A stretch of 64,000 bases of DNA from Algoriphagus halophilus (lineage in GTDB: Bacteria; Bacteroidota; Bacteroidia; Cytophagales; Cyclobacteriaceae): assembly GCF_900129785.1 (NCBI RefSeq), contig NZ_FSRC01000002.1, positions 496,001 through 560,000 of the forward strand. The letters run 5' to 3'. The notes under the pieces were generated by a model. The model was given only the letters and a program-made list of their open reading frames with translations, did not search any database and had not been told where the DNA came from. A program made the translations under genes and the position numbers. The first letter of the stretch is position 1; each line of letters opens with the position of its first letter. Below, piece after piece: positions 53,184-62,309 of the stretch.

Positions 53184-56100
53184 TTATTCTTTCACCTCCT
53201 TCCAACGCAATTTAATTTTCTCCAAACTCTCTTTTAAAGAGTTCACCGCTCGAATGGTTTGCTGGGTAGGTTGCACATCCGCTGCTTGGATCAGATTCAT
53301 CATAAATAGGAACTTTTGCTGAAGGCCTACCAAAGTTTCATCAGCCGGATCTGTCTCACGGATACTTCCATACATAGTATCTGGATTTCCTACCCTTCCC
53401 ATTCCTCTCAGTGCCAATTGCTCCTCGCTTGGCTTGGAATAAGCATCTATCGCTTCAACAATCCTTTGCAATTCATGGTAACTGTCGTAGCAAGTTTTGC
53501 TCAAATCCGTTTGCATTTGTAATGCCTCTTCCGAAATAGTTACCCGGGGATCCATTTTGATCGTCAATGGTTTTTCAAAGACCTCACCATCCACTGCCAA
53601 TCGTACACGGTAAGTTCCAGGCTTCACAAAAGGTCCTTGGGGTGCACTCGGCGTGTTTTTGTAAACTGCTGCAATTGAAAACTCTCTCTTGGAACCTCTA
53701 GGAGCTTCGTACTTTAAATCCCATATGAATCGATGGTGTCCCTGAGAAACACCTACTTTTTGCTCTGGTCTGATCCAATAGGTAGGATGAGGCAAAGCTG
53801 TGCTGTCTATTTCTTCCGGTTCCTGATCACTTGAAAAGGTCCTAATTACTTGCTCTTGTTCATCTACAATTTCCAATTTGACTTGCTGAGCCGACTGATT
53901 GAGTTGGTAATCCAAAATCGCCCCATCGGGAGGGTTTTGGCCGGTCGGCTCTTCCGGAGGAAGAGGTGTATCTGAAAACATATTCCACCTTACTCGATAT
54001 GTATCAGAAGGAGTAAATAAATAAGCGGACCTTCCTCGGGATTGAGCCATCTCTCTCAATGGAGCAATGTTATCTAATATCCAAGCAGATCGACCATGAG
54101 TTCCTACGACTAAATCATTTTCATGAATCACTATATCTCGAATAGAAGTAGCTGGCATATTATTTCTGAGGGACTGCCAATGTTCCCCATCATCTATTGA
54201 AAAATACACCTCCCGCTCTGTTCCTGCATATAATAACCCTTCTTTGACTGGATCTTCACGGACTACATTCACTGGACCGTTCGGATTCAAGCCATTCGTG
54301 ATTAAGTCCCACGTTTCCCCACCATCTCGCGTCCGATAAATGTAAGGAACCATGTCATCTTTTCGAATGGCATTAATGGCAATATATGCGGTCTTTTCAT
54401 CAAAATGGCTTGCATCTATTTGGGATACCTTGTCCCAAGAACTCATCACAGGAGGAGTAACTTCTTTCCAGTCTTTCCCTCCATTAGTAGTCAAATGTAC
54501 ACGTCCATCATCTGTACCCGCCCAAATAATATCTACATTCAAAGGAGAAGGCCCAAGCGCATAAATCACCCCTTTTCTTGCCATCGTTTCCATTTCAGGA
54601 GTCTTGTAATGGCCTACACTGGACGGAACCTCTGGTTGTTCGTAGGTCAGGTCAGGACTTATTATTTCCCAGCTTTGCCCTTCATTGGTGGTTTTCCATA
54701 ATACATTGGTACCAAAAAGAAGCATCGAATCATCCGCAGGATGGAATAGCAAAGGCATGGTCCTCACAAATCGGTAATCACCTGAACGCAAAGCTTCCGG
54801 AGCTACATTGGTTGATTGGCCTGTTCGCTTATCAAAACGCATCACACGGCCTCCATAAATAATATCAGGATTCTTTGGGTCAGGTGCCACGTAAGCATAT
54901 TCGTCTGCTCCAACACCTATAAATTCCCTAAAACTAATCTGCCCACCGTTTCCCCTACTAGCAACACCGATGGCACCACTTTCTTGCTGACCACCATAAA
55001 CCCAATAAGGAAATGCATTATCAGTAGTGACATGGTAAAGTTGTGTAGTTGGCTGGTTGTACCAAGAACTCCAAGTATGACCCGCATTCACTGTAACCAC
55101 TGCTCCTTGATCTGCCACGAAAAGCATGATATCTGGATTTAATGGATTGATCCAGATTCTATGGTAATCATCTCCTCCCGGTGCACCTTTCAGAGAAGAC
55201 CAGGTTTTCCCACCATCAGCAGAAGTATAAGAGGCAATATTGGCAACGTAAACCCGGTTGGGGTCTTTCGGGTGAACTTTAATTTCTGCAAAATCCCCTC
55301 CTCTACCCCAAAGTCTCCTGTCTTGATGAATCAAAGACCAGCTTTCTCCACCGTCCACACTTTTATAAATCCCTCCATTGTCCCTGGCATCGACAGTAGC
55401 AAACATAATGTTGGAATTACTTGGAGCAATTCCTACCCCAATTCTTCCCAAGCCTTGATCAGCCCCCGGTAGCCCTTTAGTAATCTTTCTCCAAGTTTCG
55501 CCTCCATCTGTACTTTTATAAAGCCCACTATTAGGACCAGAAAATGCTGCATTTTCCCAAGGGCCTTCCTGATGCTCCCACATATCAGCAAACAGAATTG
55601 ATGGGTTATTGGGGTCAAATTCTACCTGAATTGCACCTGTATTCTCATTGATATAGAGTACTTTTTTCCAGGTCTCTCCACCATCCACTGTCTTAAACAC
55701 TCCTCTTTGTTCGTTTGCTCCATAAGGGTGGCCTAATCCTGCGACAAAAACAATGTCAGGATCAGTTGGGTGCACAATTAACCTACCTACTTGCTGTATG
55801 TCATTCAGTCCTATGTGGGTCCAAGTCTTTCCTCCATCAATACTTTTGAAAATACCATCTCCAACCCCTAAATCAGGCCTATGAAGCCCTTCACCACTAC
55901 CGACATATAAAATAGAAGGATCGCTGGGAGCTACCGCAATATCTCCAACAGAGCCCGTAGGAGCCTCATCAAAAATAGGATTCCATGTCCTACCATAATC
56001 ATCTGTTTTCCAAACCCCTCCATTATTTACTCCCATAAAAAACACATTTGGTTGGGAAGGTATCCCCACTCCCCCGACTGTTCTACTAGCCCTAAACGGA

Positions 56101-56219
56101 CCAATCATACGGTATTCAAGGTTTTGATAGTGAGAGGATGAAACTTGCCCAAATATTGGGGAGAGAGAAAAAATAAGTATCCCTACTAATAGAATTCGGA
56201 GTTGTTGAAATTGAAGCAT
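53184..56219 (-). CDS. Large exported BNR/VPS10-type propeller protein (paralogue)
   Basis: 1011 residues from the ATG at 56219, which gives a clean signal peptide (L-L-V-G-I-L-I-F-S-L-S to F-G-Q); a longer frame begins at 56297 but has a poor N-terminus. At least nine Asp-box motifs (S-I-D-G-G-K-T-W, T-V-D-G-G-E-T-W, S-A-D-G-G-K-T-W and similar) build the same sortilin-like propeller as the protein at 48221. The C-terminal part carries Q-G-H-H-R-F-I-W-D-L-K-Y, equivalent to the R-V-F-W-D-L segment of the paralogue. Function unknown; surface or periplasmic. The protein belongs to the same family but is clearly diverged, so this is an old duplication. Confidence 0.85.
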   Translation of the reverse strand: MLQFQQLRILLVGILIFSLSPIFGQVSSSHYQNLEYRMIGPFRASRTVGGVGIPSQPNVFFMGVNNGGVWKTDDYGRTWNPIFDEAPTGSVGDIAVAPSDPSILYVGSGEGLHRPDLGVGDGIFKSIDGGKTWTHIGLNDIQQVGRLIVHPTDPDIVFVAGLGHPYGANEQRGVFKTVDGGETWKKVLYINENTGAIQVEFDPNNPSILFADMWEHQEGPWENAAFSGPNSGLYKSTDGGETWRKITKGLPGADQGLGRIGVGIAPSNSNIMFATVDARDNGGIYKSVDGGESWSLIHQDRRLWGRGGDFAEIKVHPKDPNRVYVANIASYTSADGGKTWSSLKGAPGGDDYHRIWINPLNPDIMLFVADQGAVVTVNAGHTWSSWYNQPTTQLYHVTTDNAFPYWVYGGQQESGAIGVASRGNGGQISFREFIGVGADEYAYVAPDPKNPDIIYGGRVMRFDKRTGQSTNVAPEALRSGDYRFVRTMPLLFHPADDSMLLFGTNVLWKTTNEGQSWEIISPDLTYEQPEVPSSVGHYKTPEMETMARKGVIYALGPSPLNVDIIWAGTDDGRVHLTTNGGKDWKEVTPPVMSSWDKVSQIDASHFDEKTAYIAINAIRKDDMVPYIYRTRDGGETWDLITNGLNPNGPVNVVREDPVKEGLLYAGTEREVYFSIDDGEHWQSLRNNMPATSIRDIVIHENDLVVGTHGRSAWILDNIAPLREMAQSRGRSAYLFTPSDTYRVRWNMFSDTPLPPEEPTGQNPPDGAILDYQLNQSAQQVKLEIVDEQEQVIRTFSSDQEPEEIDSTALPHPTYWIRPEQKVGVSQGHHRFIWDLKYEAPRGSKREFSIAAVYKNTPSAPQGPFVKPGTYRVRLAVDGEVFEKPLTIKMDPRVTISEEALQMQTDLSKTCYDSYHELQRIVEAIDAYSKPSEEQLALRGMGRVGNPDTMYGSIRETDPADETLVGLQQKFLFMMNLIQAADVQPTQQTIRAVNSLKESLEKIKLRWKEVKE

Positions 56220-56587
56220 TTGGCAAAGATTGGTTTTACTTATAAATAGAAAGATAAAAAAACTATGCTTTAGAAAGCGATCTACTAGCCTACTCATGAG
56301 AATGCCTTCCTTTTTTTGAAACTGAAATTCAAGATATCAATATATTTCAAACCTGATTCAGATTAATTCAATAAAAGAAACCTCATCTCCAATGACCAAA
56401 AGCAACCATCTATTCAAATAAACTGATGCTTAATAAATTAAATAATAAGTTGACCTATTTATCAAATAGATTATTTCTATATTTTTTTTATCAGGGATTG
56501 GATAAAATCAAGACCCAAACACTCATTAATTGATCTAAATTCTTACATTGAGATAATAACTTTTTTTTACCAATACTTAGTAAACTG

Positions 56588-58129
56588 ATGAGTCACCGAT
56601 TGACACCTTTGCAAGAGAAAAAGGCCAAGTCCCTAAATTTTTTAAGGAGCAAAAAGGCTTCAAAAAAGATTCCTTCCAGCTATAAATTATCATTGGAAAA
56701 ACTAGCCAAACTGGAAGAGAAACTTCATGGAAAAGTAGTATATCCTTGGTCCAAGGGATATAATAAAGATCGTCAGGAGTTTGATGATTTATACCCTACT
56801 TACCCTAAACTAATTGTCTATTCACTTTCTTTCACGGACATCAGGAAATGCCTGACTTTTGCAAAATCAGAAAATCTTCAGGTGGCTATTAGGTCAAGCG
56901 GGCATAGCTTAGCTTGTTTTTCTGTCTGTGATGGAATGGTGATCGATTTGAGTCTGATGAAGTCTATCCATGTAGACAAAGATCAATTAATTGCCGATGT
57001 AGAATCAGGAGCAAATTTCGGGGATCTCTACCCCAAAATTGAACAATACAACCTTCATACACCTACTGGGGATTGTCCTACGGTATGTCCATCAGGATTT
57101 ATGATGGGAGGAGGTTACAGTATAACCTCCAGAATGTACGGCATGGGATGCGATAATGTAAAGGAGGTCAAAGTAATGCTGGCTGACGGAAAAATTGTCA
57201 TTGCAAACGAAGAAAAAAACAAAGATTTGTTTTGGGCAATTCGAGGAGGAACCGGTGGAAATTTCGGAGTCTTATTAAATACAAAATTGAAGCTCCATCC
57301 CCTTGAAACCATTTTTGGGGTTCAAATGAGATGGCCCATCGAGAAAGACCCTGCTCTTGCAGCCAAGGTTCTATTTACGATTCAGGAATCTTATTTAAAA
57401 CCCGGCAAACTCCCCCAGCTGGGGATTGAAACGATCATTTCAAGTAATGACAATAAGGAGAAAATGGTCTTTTTCTGCGCGACTTGGATAGGATCCGAAA
57501 AAGATTTTATGGATGCTTTAAAGCCATTATTGGATATCTCTGGGTTTTCCATGGATTCCTATCAAGGAAAGTATTCCAAGGTCAACAATCTAGTTTTAGA
57601 AGGCACTCCTGATATACCGGAAGATGTGATGGCATTTAGTAGAAGTACCTATATCGATAAGCCATTAGGCTACAATCACTGGTATGACATTCTTAAATTT
57701 TTCTACAAACATGCGCCAAATCAATACACCATGATTGACATGGAAGCCTATGGTGGAAACGTAAGTCTAATTCCTGAAGATAACTGTGCATTTATTCATA
57801 GAAATGTCACCATGGATTTCTTTACGGAGGCATTTTTCAATAAAGAAACCCATGACAGGGGAGCTAGTGAAAAATGGGTCAATGATCTGTTTGAATTTAT
57901 GAAACCACTAGCAAATGGTCGCTCCTATCAAAACTACCCATACAGGGGACAAGAGGATTTCAGAACTGCCTATTGGGGCAAATATTACAACCAACTAGTT
58001 CAAATTAAGAAAAAATATGATCCAGATAATTTCTTTTGGTATCAACAATCCATTGGGCCTGATTTAATAGAGGATCCAAATCAAGTCACATTATTCGAAA
58101 ATTGCGCTATTGAATATGAAGCTTATTAA
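56588..58129 (+). CDS. BBE-type FAD-linked oxidase, predicted bicovalent flavin
   Basis: 513 residues, no signal peptide. The FAD_binding_4 domain spans about 70-240 and the BBE domain the last ~45 residues (N-F-F-W-Y-Q-Q-S-I-G-P). R-S-S-G-H-S places His106 at the 8-alpha-histidyl site, and G-D-C-P-T-V places Cys163 at the 6-S-cysteinyl site; both are needed for bicovalent FAD in berberine-bridge and sugar oxidases. G-G-G-Y-S-I-T and R-G-G-T-G-G-N-F-G-V are further FAD contacts. Substrates of the family are alcohols, sugars, cannabinoid or alkaloid precursors, oxidised with O2. Substrate unknown here. The cyclase gene starts 14 bases before its end. Confidence 0.88.
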   Translation: MSHRLTPLQEKKAKSLNFLRSKKASKKIPSSYKLSLEKLAKLEEKLHGKVVYPWSKGYNKDRQEFDDLYPTYPKLIVYSLSFTDIRKCLTFAKSENLQVAIRSSGHSLACFSVCDGMVIDLSLMKSIHVDKDQLIADVESGANFGDLYPKIEQYNLHTPTGDCPTVCPSGFMMGGGYSITSRMYGMGCDNVKEVKVMLADGKIVIANEEKNKDLFWAIRGGTGGNFGVLLNTKLKLHPLETIFGVQMRWPIEKDPALAAKVLFTIQESYLKPGKLPQLGIETIISSNDNKEKMVFFCATWIGSEKDFMDALKPLLDISGFSMDSYQGKYSKVNNLVLEGTPDIPEDVMAFSRSTYIDKPLGYNHWYDILKFFYKHAPNQYTMIDMEAYGGNVSLIPEDNCAFIHRNVTMDFFTEAFFNKETHDRGASEKWVNDLFEFMKPLANGRSYQNYPYRGQEDFRTAYWGKYYNQLVQIKKKYDPDNFFWYQQSIGPDLIEDPNQVTLFENCAIEYEAY

Positions 58130-60059
58130 AACAATTCTATCTCTTGTTTTATTCTTTGCTGCTATCAGCTTTTCGATGGCTCAATCCCTTATCAAAATTG
58201 GGGATAATGAAGGCGTGACTTTAGGTCCTCAGCTTGAATATTATGTAGATTCCACAAATTCCTTGGCTATTGAAGACGTTCAAAGTCTTTCTTTTGAACG
58301 AAGCAATGCTAAAATTCTAAACCTTGAAAACCTCAGTTTTGATGCATGGGTCAGGTTTGACCTTGAAAGACAAACAGAGGAGGAAATTTATTTAACCTTA
58401 GACAATGCACTTCTTGAGGAACTTGTGGTATACATCATTTCGGATGGAGTAGTTACCAACCATTTCGAGGGCAGCTTTCTCAAACCCTTCAAAAACCGAC
58501 TTATTCAATCAGAAAATTTCCAATTTAAATTACCGATTGCTTCCGGAAGCAGGAGTTCTATCTATTTAAAAGTACATAGTAAATTCCCTCTTCTCTTACC
58601 AATAGAAGTCTCGACCTATAAAGTCTTTTCCCAGAACAATCAAGAACACAATTTGTTTTGGGGTCTTTATGCCGGTACTATCCTGTTTGCCTTCTTATAT
58701 AACCTATTTGTTTATTTCTCTATTAGGGAAAAAAGATACCTCTATTACCTCTTATATATTCTGGGTTCGGTTATTTTTTACATGGGATTACAGGGTTATT
58801 CCTTCCAGTTTTTATGGCCAAACCACCCTATTCTGAATATTAGATTGGGCTTCTTGATTTGTATCACCAATATCATTATCACGGTGTTTACCATGAATTT
58901 TCTTCGGATCACCAAGAAGCAAAAAGTCATCTACTATATAGGGGTAGGCACCATCATTGCCTATGGGTTGATCTCCATCATGAACTTTACGCCCGCTTAT
59001 CCTGTAGGGCTGGGATTAGCACAATTACTAAGCTTGATCACATGTATTTACTTTATTGTAGTCGCAGTCATTAGCTACTTCCGAGGAATTCAAAGTGCAA
59101 AATACTACCTCATCGGATGGTCAATATTTCTGGTTTTGGTAGTAGTGTATATCCTTACCTTGAATGGGGTTATTTCAGGTAATTTTTTCACCACCCATTC
59201 CATTTTTATTGGTCATATGTCTGAGGTTCTGTTGTTGTCATTTGCGTTAGCAGACCAGATCAACATCCTTAAAAAGGAAAATGAACAGAATCAGAAAAAG
59301 ATCATCGCTCAATTGGAGGAAAATGAAAAGCTTCAATTAAAAGTCAATCTGGAATTGGAGGAAAAAGTATTGCAGAGAACAGCAGAGGTGGTAAAACAGA
59401 AAAATGAAGCAGAATATCAGCGAAAAAGAAGTGATGAATTACTTCTGAATATTTTACCTGCAGAAACTGCTGAAGAATTAAAAAACACGGGAAAAGCCAA
59501 AGCAAAACTTATTTCAGAAGTAACAGTAATTTTTGCTGACATTCAGGATTTTACACACTTATCAGAAAGTATGTCCCCCTCCGATTTGGTCAAAGAAATC
59601 AATGAGTGTTTTTCCGCTTTTGACAAAATCATGGGCAAATACAATGTAGAAAAAATAAAAACCATTGGTGATTCTTACATGGCAGCAGGAGGCTTACCTG
59701 TTCCCAATCAAACTCATGCCAGAGACGTGGTCAAGGCCGGTTTAGAAATTCAGGAATACCTAGCATCCTACAAAGAACGAAAACTCGCTAATGGGGAATC
59801 CCCTTTTGAGATGAGAATTGGAATTCATACAGGTCCAGTAGTGGCAGGTATCGTAGGCATAAAAAAGTTCGCCTATGACATCTGGGGGGATACAGTAAAC
59901 CTAGCCAGTAGAATGGAAAGCTCTGGAGAAATCGGAAGAGTAAATATTTCTGAAGCTACCTATAATTACGTCAAAGAAGATTTTAAATGTACCTATCGAG
60001 GTAAAATAGAGGCCAAAAACAAAGGAATGATCGACATGTATTTTGTCGAAAGATTATAA
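58116..60059 (+). CDS. 7TM-DISM receptor-type class III adenylate cyclase
   Basis: 647 residues from ATG 58116 (a TTG two codons upstream is also in-frame). A signal peptide ends near S-M-A-Q. A periplasmic 7TMR-DISMED2-like beta domain spans about 35-165, seven membrane helices about 183-383, a coiled coil 385-440, and the cyclase domain 463-643. Metal Asp475 and Asp519, purine-selecting Lys515 and Asp588 (Y-D-I-W-G-D) fit an adenylate cyclase. DISMED2 domains are thought to bind carbohydrate-like or other small ligands. Its start overlaps the FAD oxidase gene by 14 bases, so both are translated from one message; it may sense the oxidase's substrate or product. Confidence 0.9.
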   Translation: MKLIKTILSLVLFFAAISFSMAQSLIKIGDNEGVTLGPQLEYYVDSTNSLAIEDVQSLSFERSNAKILNLENLSFDAWVRFDLERQTEEEIYLTLDNALLEELVVYIISDGVVTNHFEGSFLKPFKNRLIQSENFQFKLPIASGSRSSIYLKVHSKFPLLLPIEVSTYKVFSQNNQEHNLFWGLYAGTILFAFLYNLFVYFSIREKRYLYYLLYILGSVIFYMGLQGYSFQFLWPNHPILNIRLGFLICITNIIITVFTMNFLRITKKQKVIYYIGVGTIIAYGLISIMNFTPAYPVGLGLAQLLSLITCIYFIVVAVISYFRGIQSAKYYLIGWSIFLVLVVVYILTLNGVISGNFFTTHSIFIGHMSEVLLLSFALADQINILKKENEQNQKKIIAQLEENEKLQLKVNLELEEKVLQRTAEVVKQKNEAEYQRKRSDELLLNILPAETAEELKNTGKAKAKLISEVTVIFADIQDFTHLSESMSPSDLVKEINECFSAFDKIMGKYNVEKIKTIGDSYMAAGGLPVPNQTHARDVVKAGLEIQEYLASYKERKLANGESPFEMRIGIHTGPVVAGIVGIKKFAYDIWGDTVNLASRMESSGEIGRVNISEATYNYVKEDFKCTYRGKIEAKNKGMIDMYFVERL

Positions 60060-60095
60060 AACACCATGCATCACTAGTAAGAAACTTAAAATTTT

Positions 60096-62261
60096 ATGGG
60101 ACTTTTTGACTTTCCAAGGATTCATTTTAGTGGGAAAATTGACATCAATGTACCTACTATTAATAATTCTTATTATTTCCCTTTAACCATGTATGACCAA
60201 ACAAGGTCGAAAGCTTTTTTGCCCCCAAGGTTATACTTTTCTGATCCTGCTATTCCTGAAAAGGTAAAGCCAACAATTAACCCCAAGATCATCCATGATG
60301 TTGAGAATGGATATTGGTACATAGAAGTCGAGCCTATCAATACGATTGACAAACTACGGGATTGGTGTAGAAACCCATTGGGAAAAGATTCCAAAGCTTT
60401 GGATGTTGCTTATAATCCTTATTATGAAGCGGCTGACAAGGACTTAGGAAAGGTAGAAGGAGCCGATTTGATAGGAAACCCACCTGGCTATTGGAATATG
60501 TATGGGGACATGAGCGTGAAAATGTATGATACAAAAGTGGCTGGTGTCCAAACCTATCAGGGAGGTAAAGTCAATACCTGGACAGAAAACAACCCTTCTC
60601 AAACCAAAGAAATTGGAGAATTACTAACCTGTGCATTTAACCTAGACACGAAACCGGATAGTGGAATTAGTACTGCTGTGATTGCGGAAACCATCTCTAG
60701 CCAAAGCATCTATGCTAATATCTTTTGCTCTTCCGTGAATTTATTCAAAGAAACTGAACCAGATCAAGTATTTCTCCAAGGTAAACCCTTCCGATTTTCA
60801 GCAATGATCTATGGAAGTTGGCGAGTAGTCAATTGGCTTCCAGCCATGGCAGGTTCTGCAAGATGGGTTTCGAGCATTCCTATGGATTCCATCCCAAATT
60901 CAGAACAAAGCAAACTGATCTCATTTTTCGAATCTCAGAATAATTATGACGGCAGACCTTTGAAAGGCGTTTTTGTCAGCTTTTCCACCTTCGAAGTATT
61001 TGAAAATAGATATGATCCAGAACTCTATCAACCCGAAGGAATAATCAAAAATCCTGCACAAGCCACTACAGTAGGAAGTATTTCTCCTTGGTATGAAGAA
61101 GATATGAAATCAGCCGTATCGGGAAGAAATTTGATTGCATTGAATACTCAGCCCATTTTTACCAATACAGGTAACGATGGTAAGATTCCTATTCAATTGA
61201 CGCCAGCAATTGCCTCTAACCGTAAACTTTCTGAAACCTTATCCATTTTCTCTGTGGACATGGGTAATAGTTGGCCGGAATTGATGGACCCTCCATTTCA
61301 GGTTGACAAAGTTCAGCCCGCCAAAAGAGGGGAAGCAACCTTTGAGACTTTGAACTTGGGTACATTAAGCTTTAGAACCGGACCCGATTCATCTTCGGAA
61401 TTTGCTTCAATTCAGGTAGACCCAATGAATAATCCCCTTTCTAAAGTATTTGCTCAGGGCTGTTTATTCGATTTTGTGATCACTGATCCTGCTACTATTG
61501 ACACCATAGAAAACGAGTACATCTATGTGTATGGGTTAATTGACGGCTCAGAAAAACTTGTTTTAAAAGAATCCACCTACATGATCTTAACAGACGAAAA
61601 GGGTCTTTATGGGGAAGAAGGAGACGATCCTGATGAGGGCTATATGTCTTTCTCTGAGCAGAAGCAACCTTGTAGATTAAGGATTTTCCAAAGAGGTAAA
61701 CCGATCGTTCAACCCATAGAGATTTATATCGCTGAATACATTGTTCCGGAGGCGGCCAATGATCCTTTAAAAGGACCGGACAATGTGTGGACTCAGCAGG
61801 TTGCAGACACAGACATCGTTCATTTGGTATCCAATCAAATCAAAATAAAAAACACTGCGGTTTACTACTTTGTGTACAAGGGTCAATATCCGGACGATGT
61901 AATCCCTACATTCACCACTTCCAATTATACCATCATGGATACTGGAAGTTTTGCTACCCTACGGGTTTATCCGAAGAAAGATTACGAAAAATATACCAAT
62001 CCAAACCATCCGGAATATGCACCTCCTACTTTTGAAGTCATGTACGAAGAGGTTTTCAAGCTTTACGATGTGGTGTATCCAATCATGGCGGAAATCCATC
62101 CTTTTACAAAAGAAGCATGGGAGAATGGTATCATGGCAGGCATGGTCAAACAACGTACAAATCCAAGCCTTTGGGACGACGTGTTATATATGGGAAGATC
62201 CAGGGAGTTGAGCAGATCCCAAAGAGAATTGATTCTGGCCTGGGCTAAAAAGTATGAGTAA
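60096..62261 (+). CDS. VioB/RebD N-terminal-domain-like protein without ferritin-like half
   Basis: 721 residues, no signal peptide. The opening G-L-F-D-F-P-R-I-H-F-S-G-K-I followed by N-V-P-T matches the start of VioB and RebD, the haem enzymes that couple two indole-pyruvate imines in violacein and rebeccamycin synthesis. The last ~75 residues (Y-D-V-V-Y-P-I-M, then L-Y-M-G-R-S-R-E-L-S-R-S-Q-R) match the end of their first domain (Y-E-L-V-Y-P-F-M and Y-Y-M-P-S-T-R-E-L). The ferritin-like second half of VioB is missing and the shared domain is longer than usual. VioB homology is from remembered sequences and should be tested. It follows the cyclase gene by 36 bases. No indole-pathway gene is near. 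Confidence 0.65.
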   Translation: MGLFDFPRIHFSGKIDINVPTINNSYYFPLTMYDQTRSKAFLPPRLYFSDPAIPEKVKPTINPKIIHDVENGYWYIEVEPINTIDKLRDWCRNPLGKDSKALDVAYNPYYEAADKDLGKVEGADLIGNPPGYWNMYGDMSVKMYDTKVAGVQTYQGGKVNTWTENNPSQTKEIGELLTCAFNLDTKPDSGISTAVIAETISSQSIYANIFCSSVNLFKETEPDQVFLQGKPFRFSAMIYGSWRVVNWLPAMAGSARWVSSIPMDSIPNSEQSKLISFFESQNNYDGRPLKGVFVSFSTFEVFENRYDPELYQPEGIIKNPAQATTVGSISPWYEEDMKSAVSGRNLIALNTQPIFTNTGNDGKIPIQLTPAIASNRKLSETLSIFSVDMGNSWPELMDPPFQVDKVQPAKRGEATFETLNLGTLSFRTGPDSSSEFASIQVDPMNNPLSKVFAQGCLFDFVITDPATIDTIENEYIYVYGLIDGSEKLVLKESTYMILTDEKGLYGEEGDDPDEGYMSFSEQKQPCRLRIFQRGKPIVQPIEIYIAEYIVPEAANDPLKGPDNVWTQQVADTDIVHLVSNQIKIKNTAVYYFVYKGQYPDDVIPTFTTSNYTIMDTGSFATLRVYPKKDYEKYTNPNHPEYAPPTFEVMYEEVFKLYDVVYPIMAEIHPFTKEAWENGIMAGMVKQRTNPSLWDDVLYMGRSRELSRSQRELILAWAKKYE

Positions 62262-62309
62262 TCCTTTGTTTTCACATACCAAGTTTTTCATCTATTAACC
62301 CTAAAGTTT

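Noticed and set aside
48221..56219. Calling the two BNR proteins sialidases or glycoside hydrolases
   Set aside because: Asp boxes alone do not show sialidase activity; the catalytic arginine triad and Tyr/Glu pair could not be identified.
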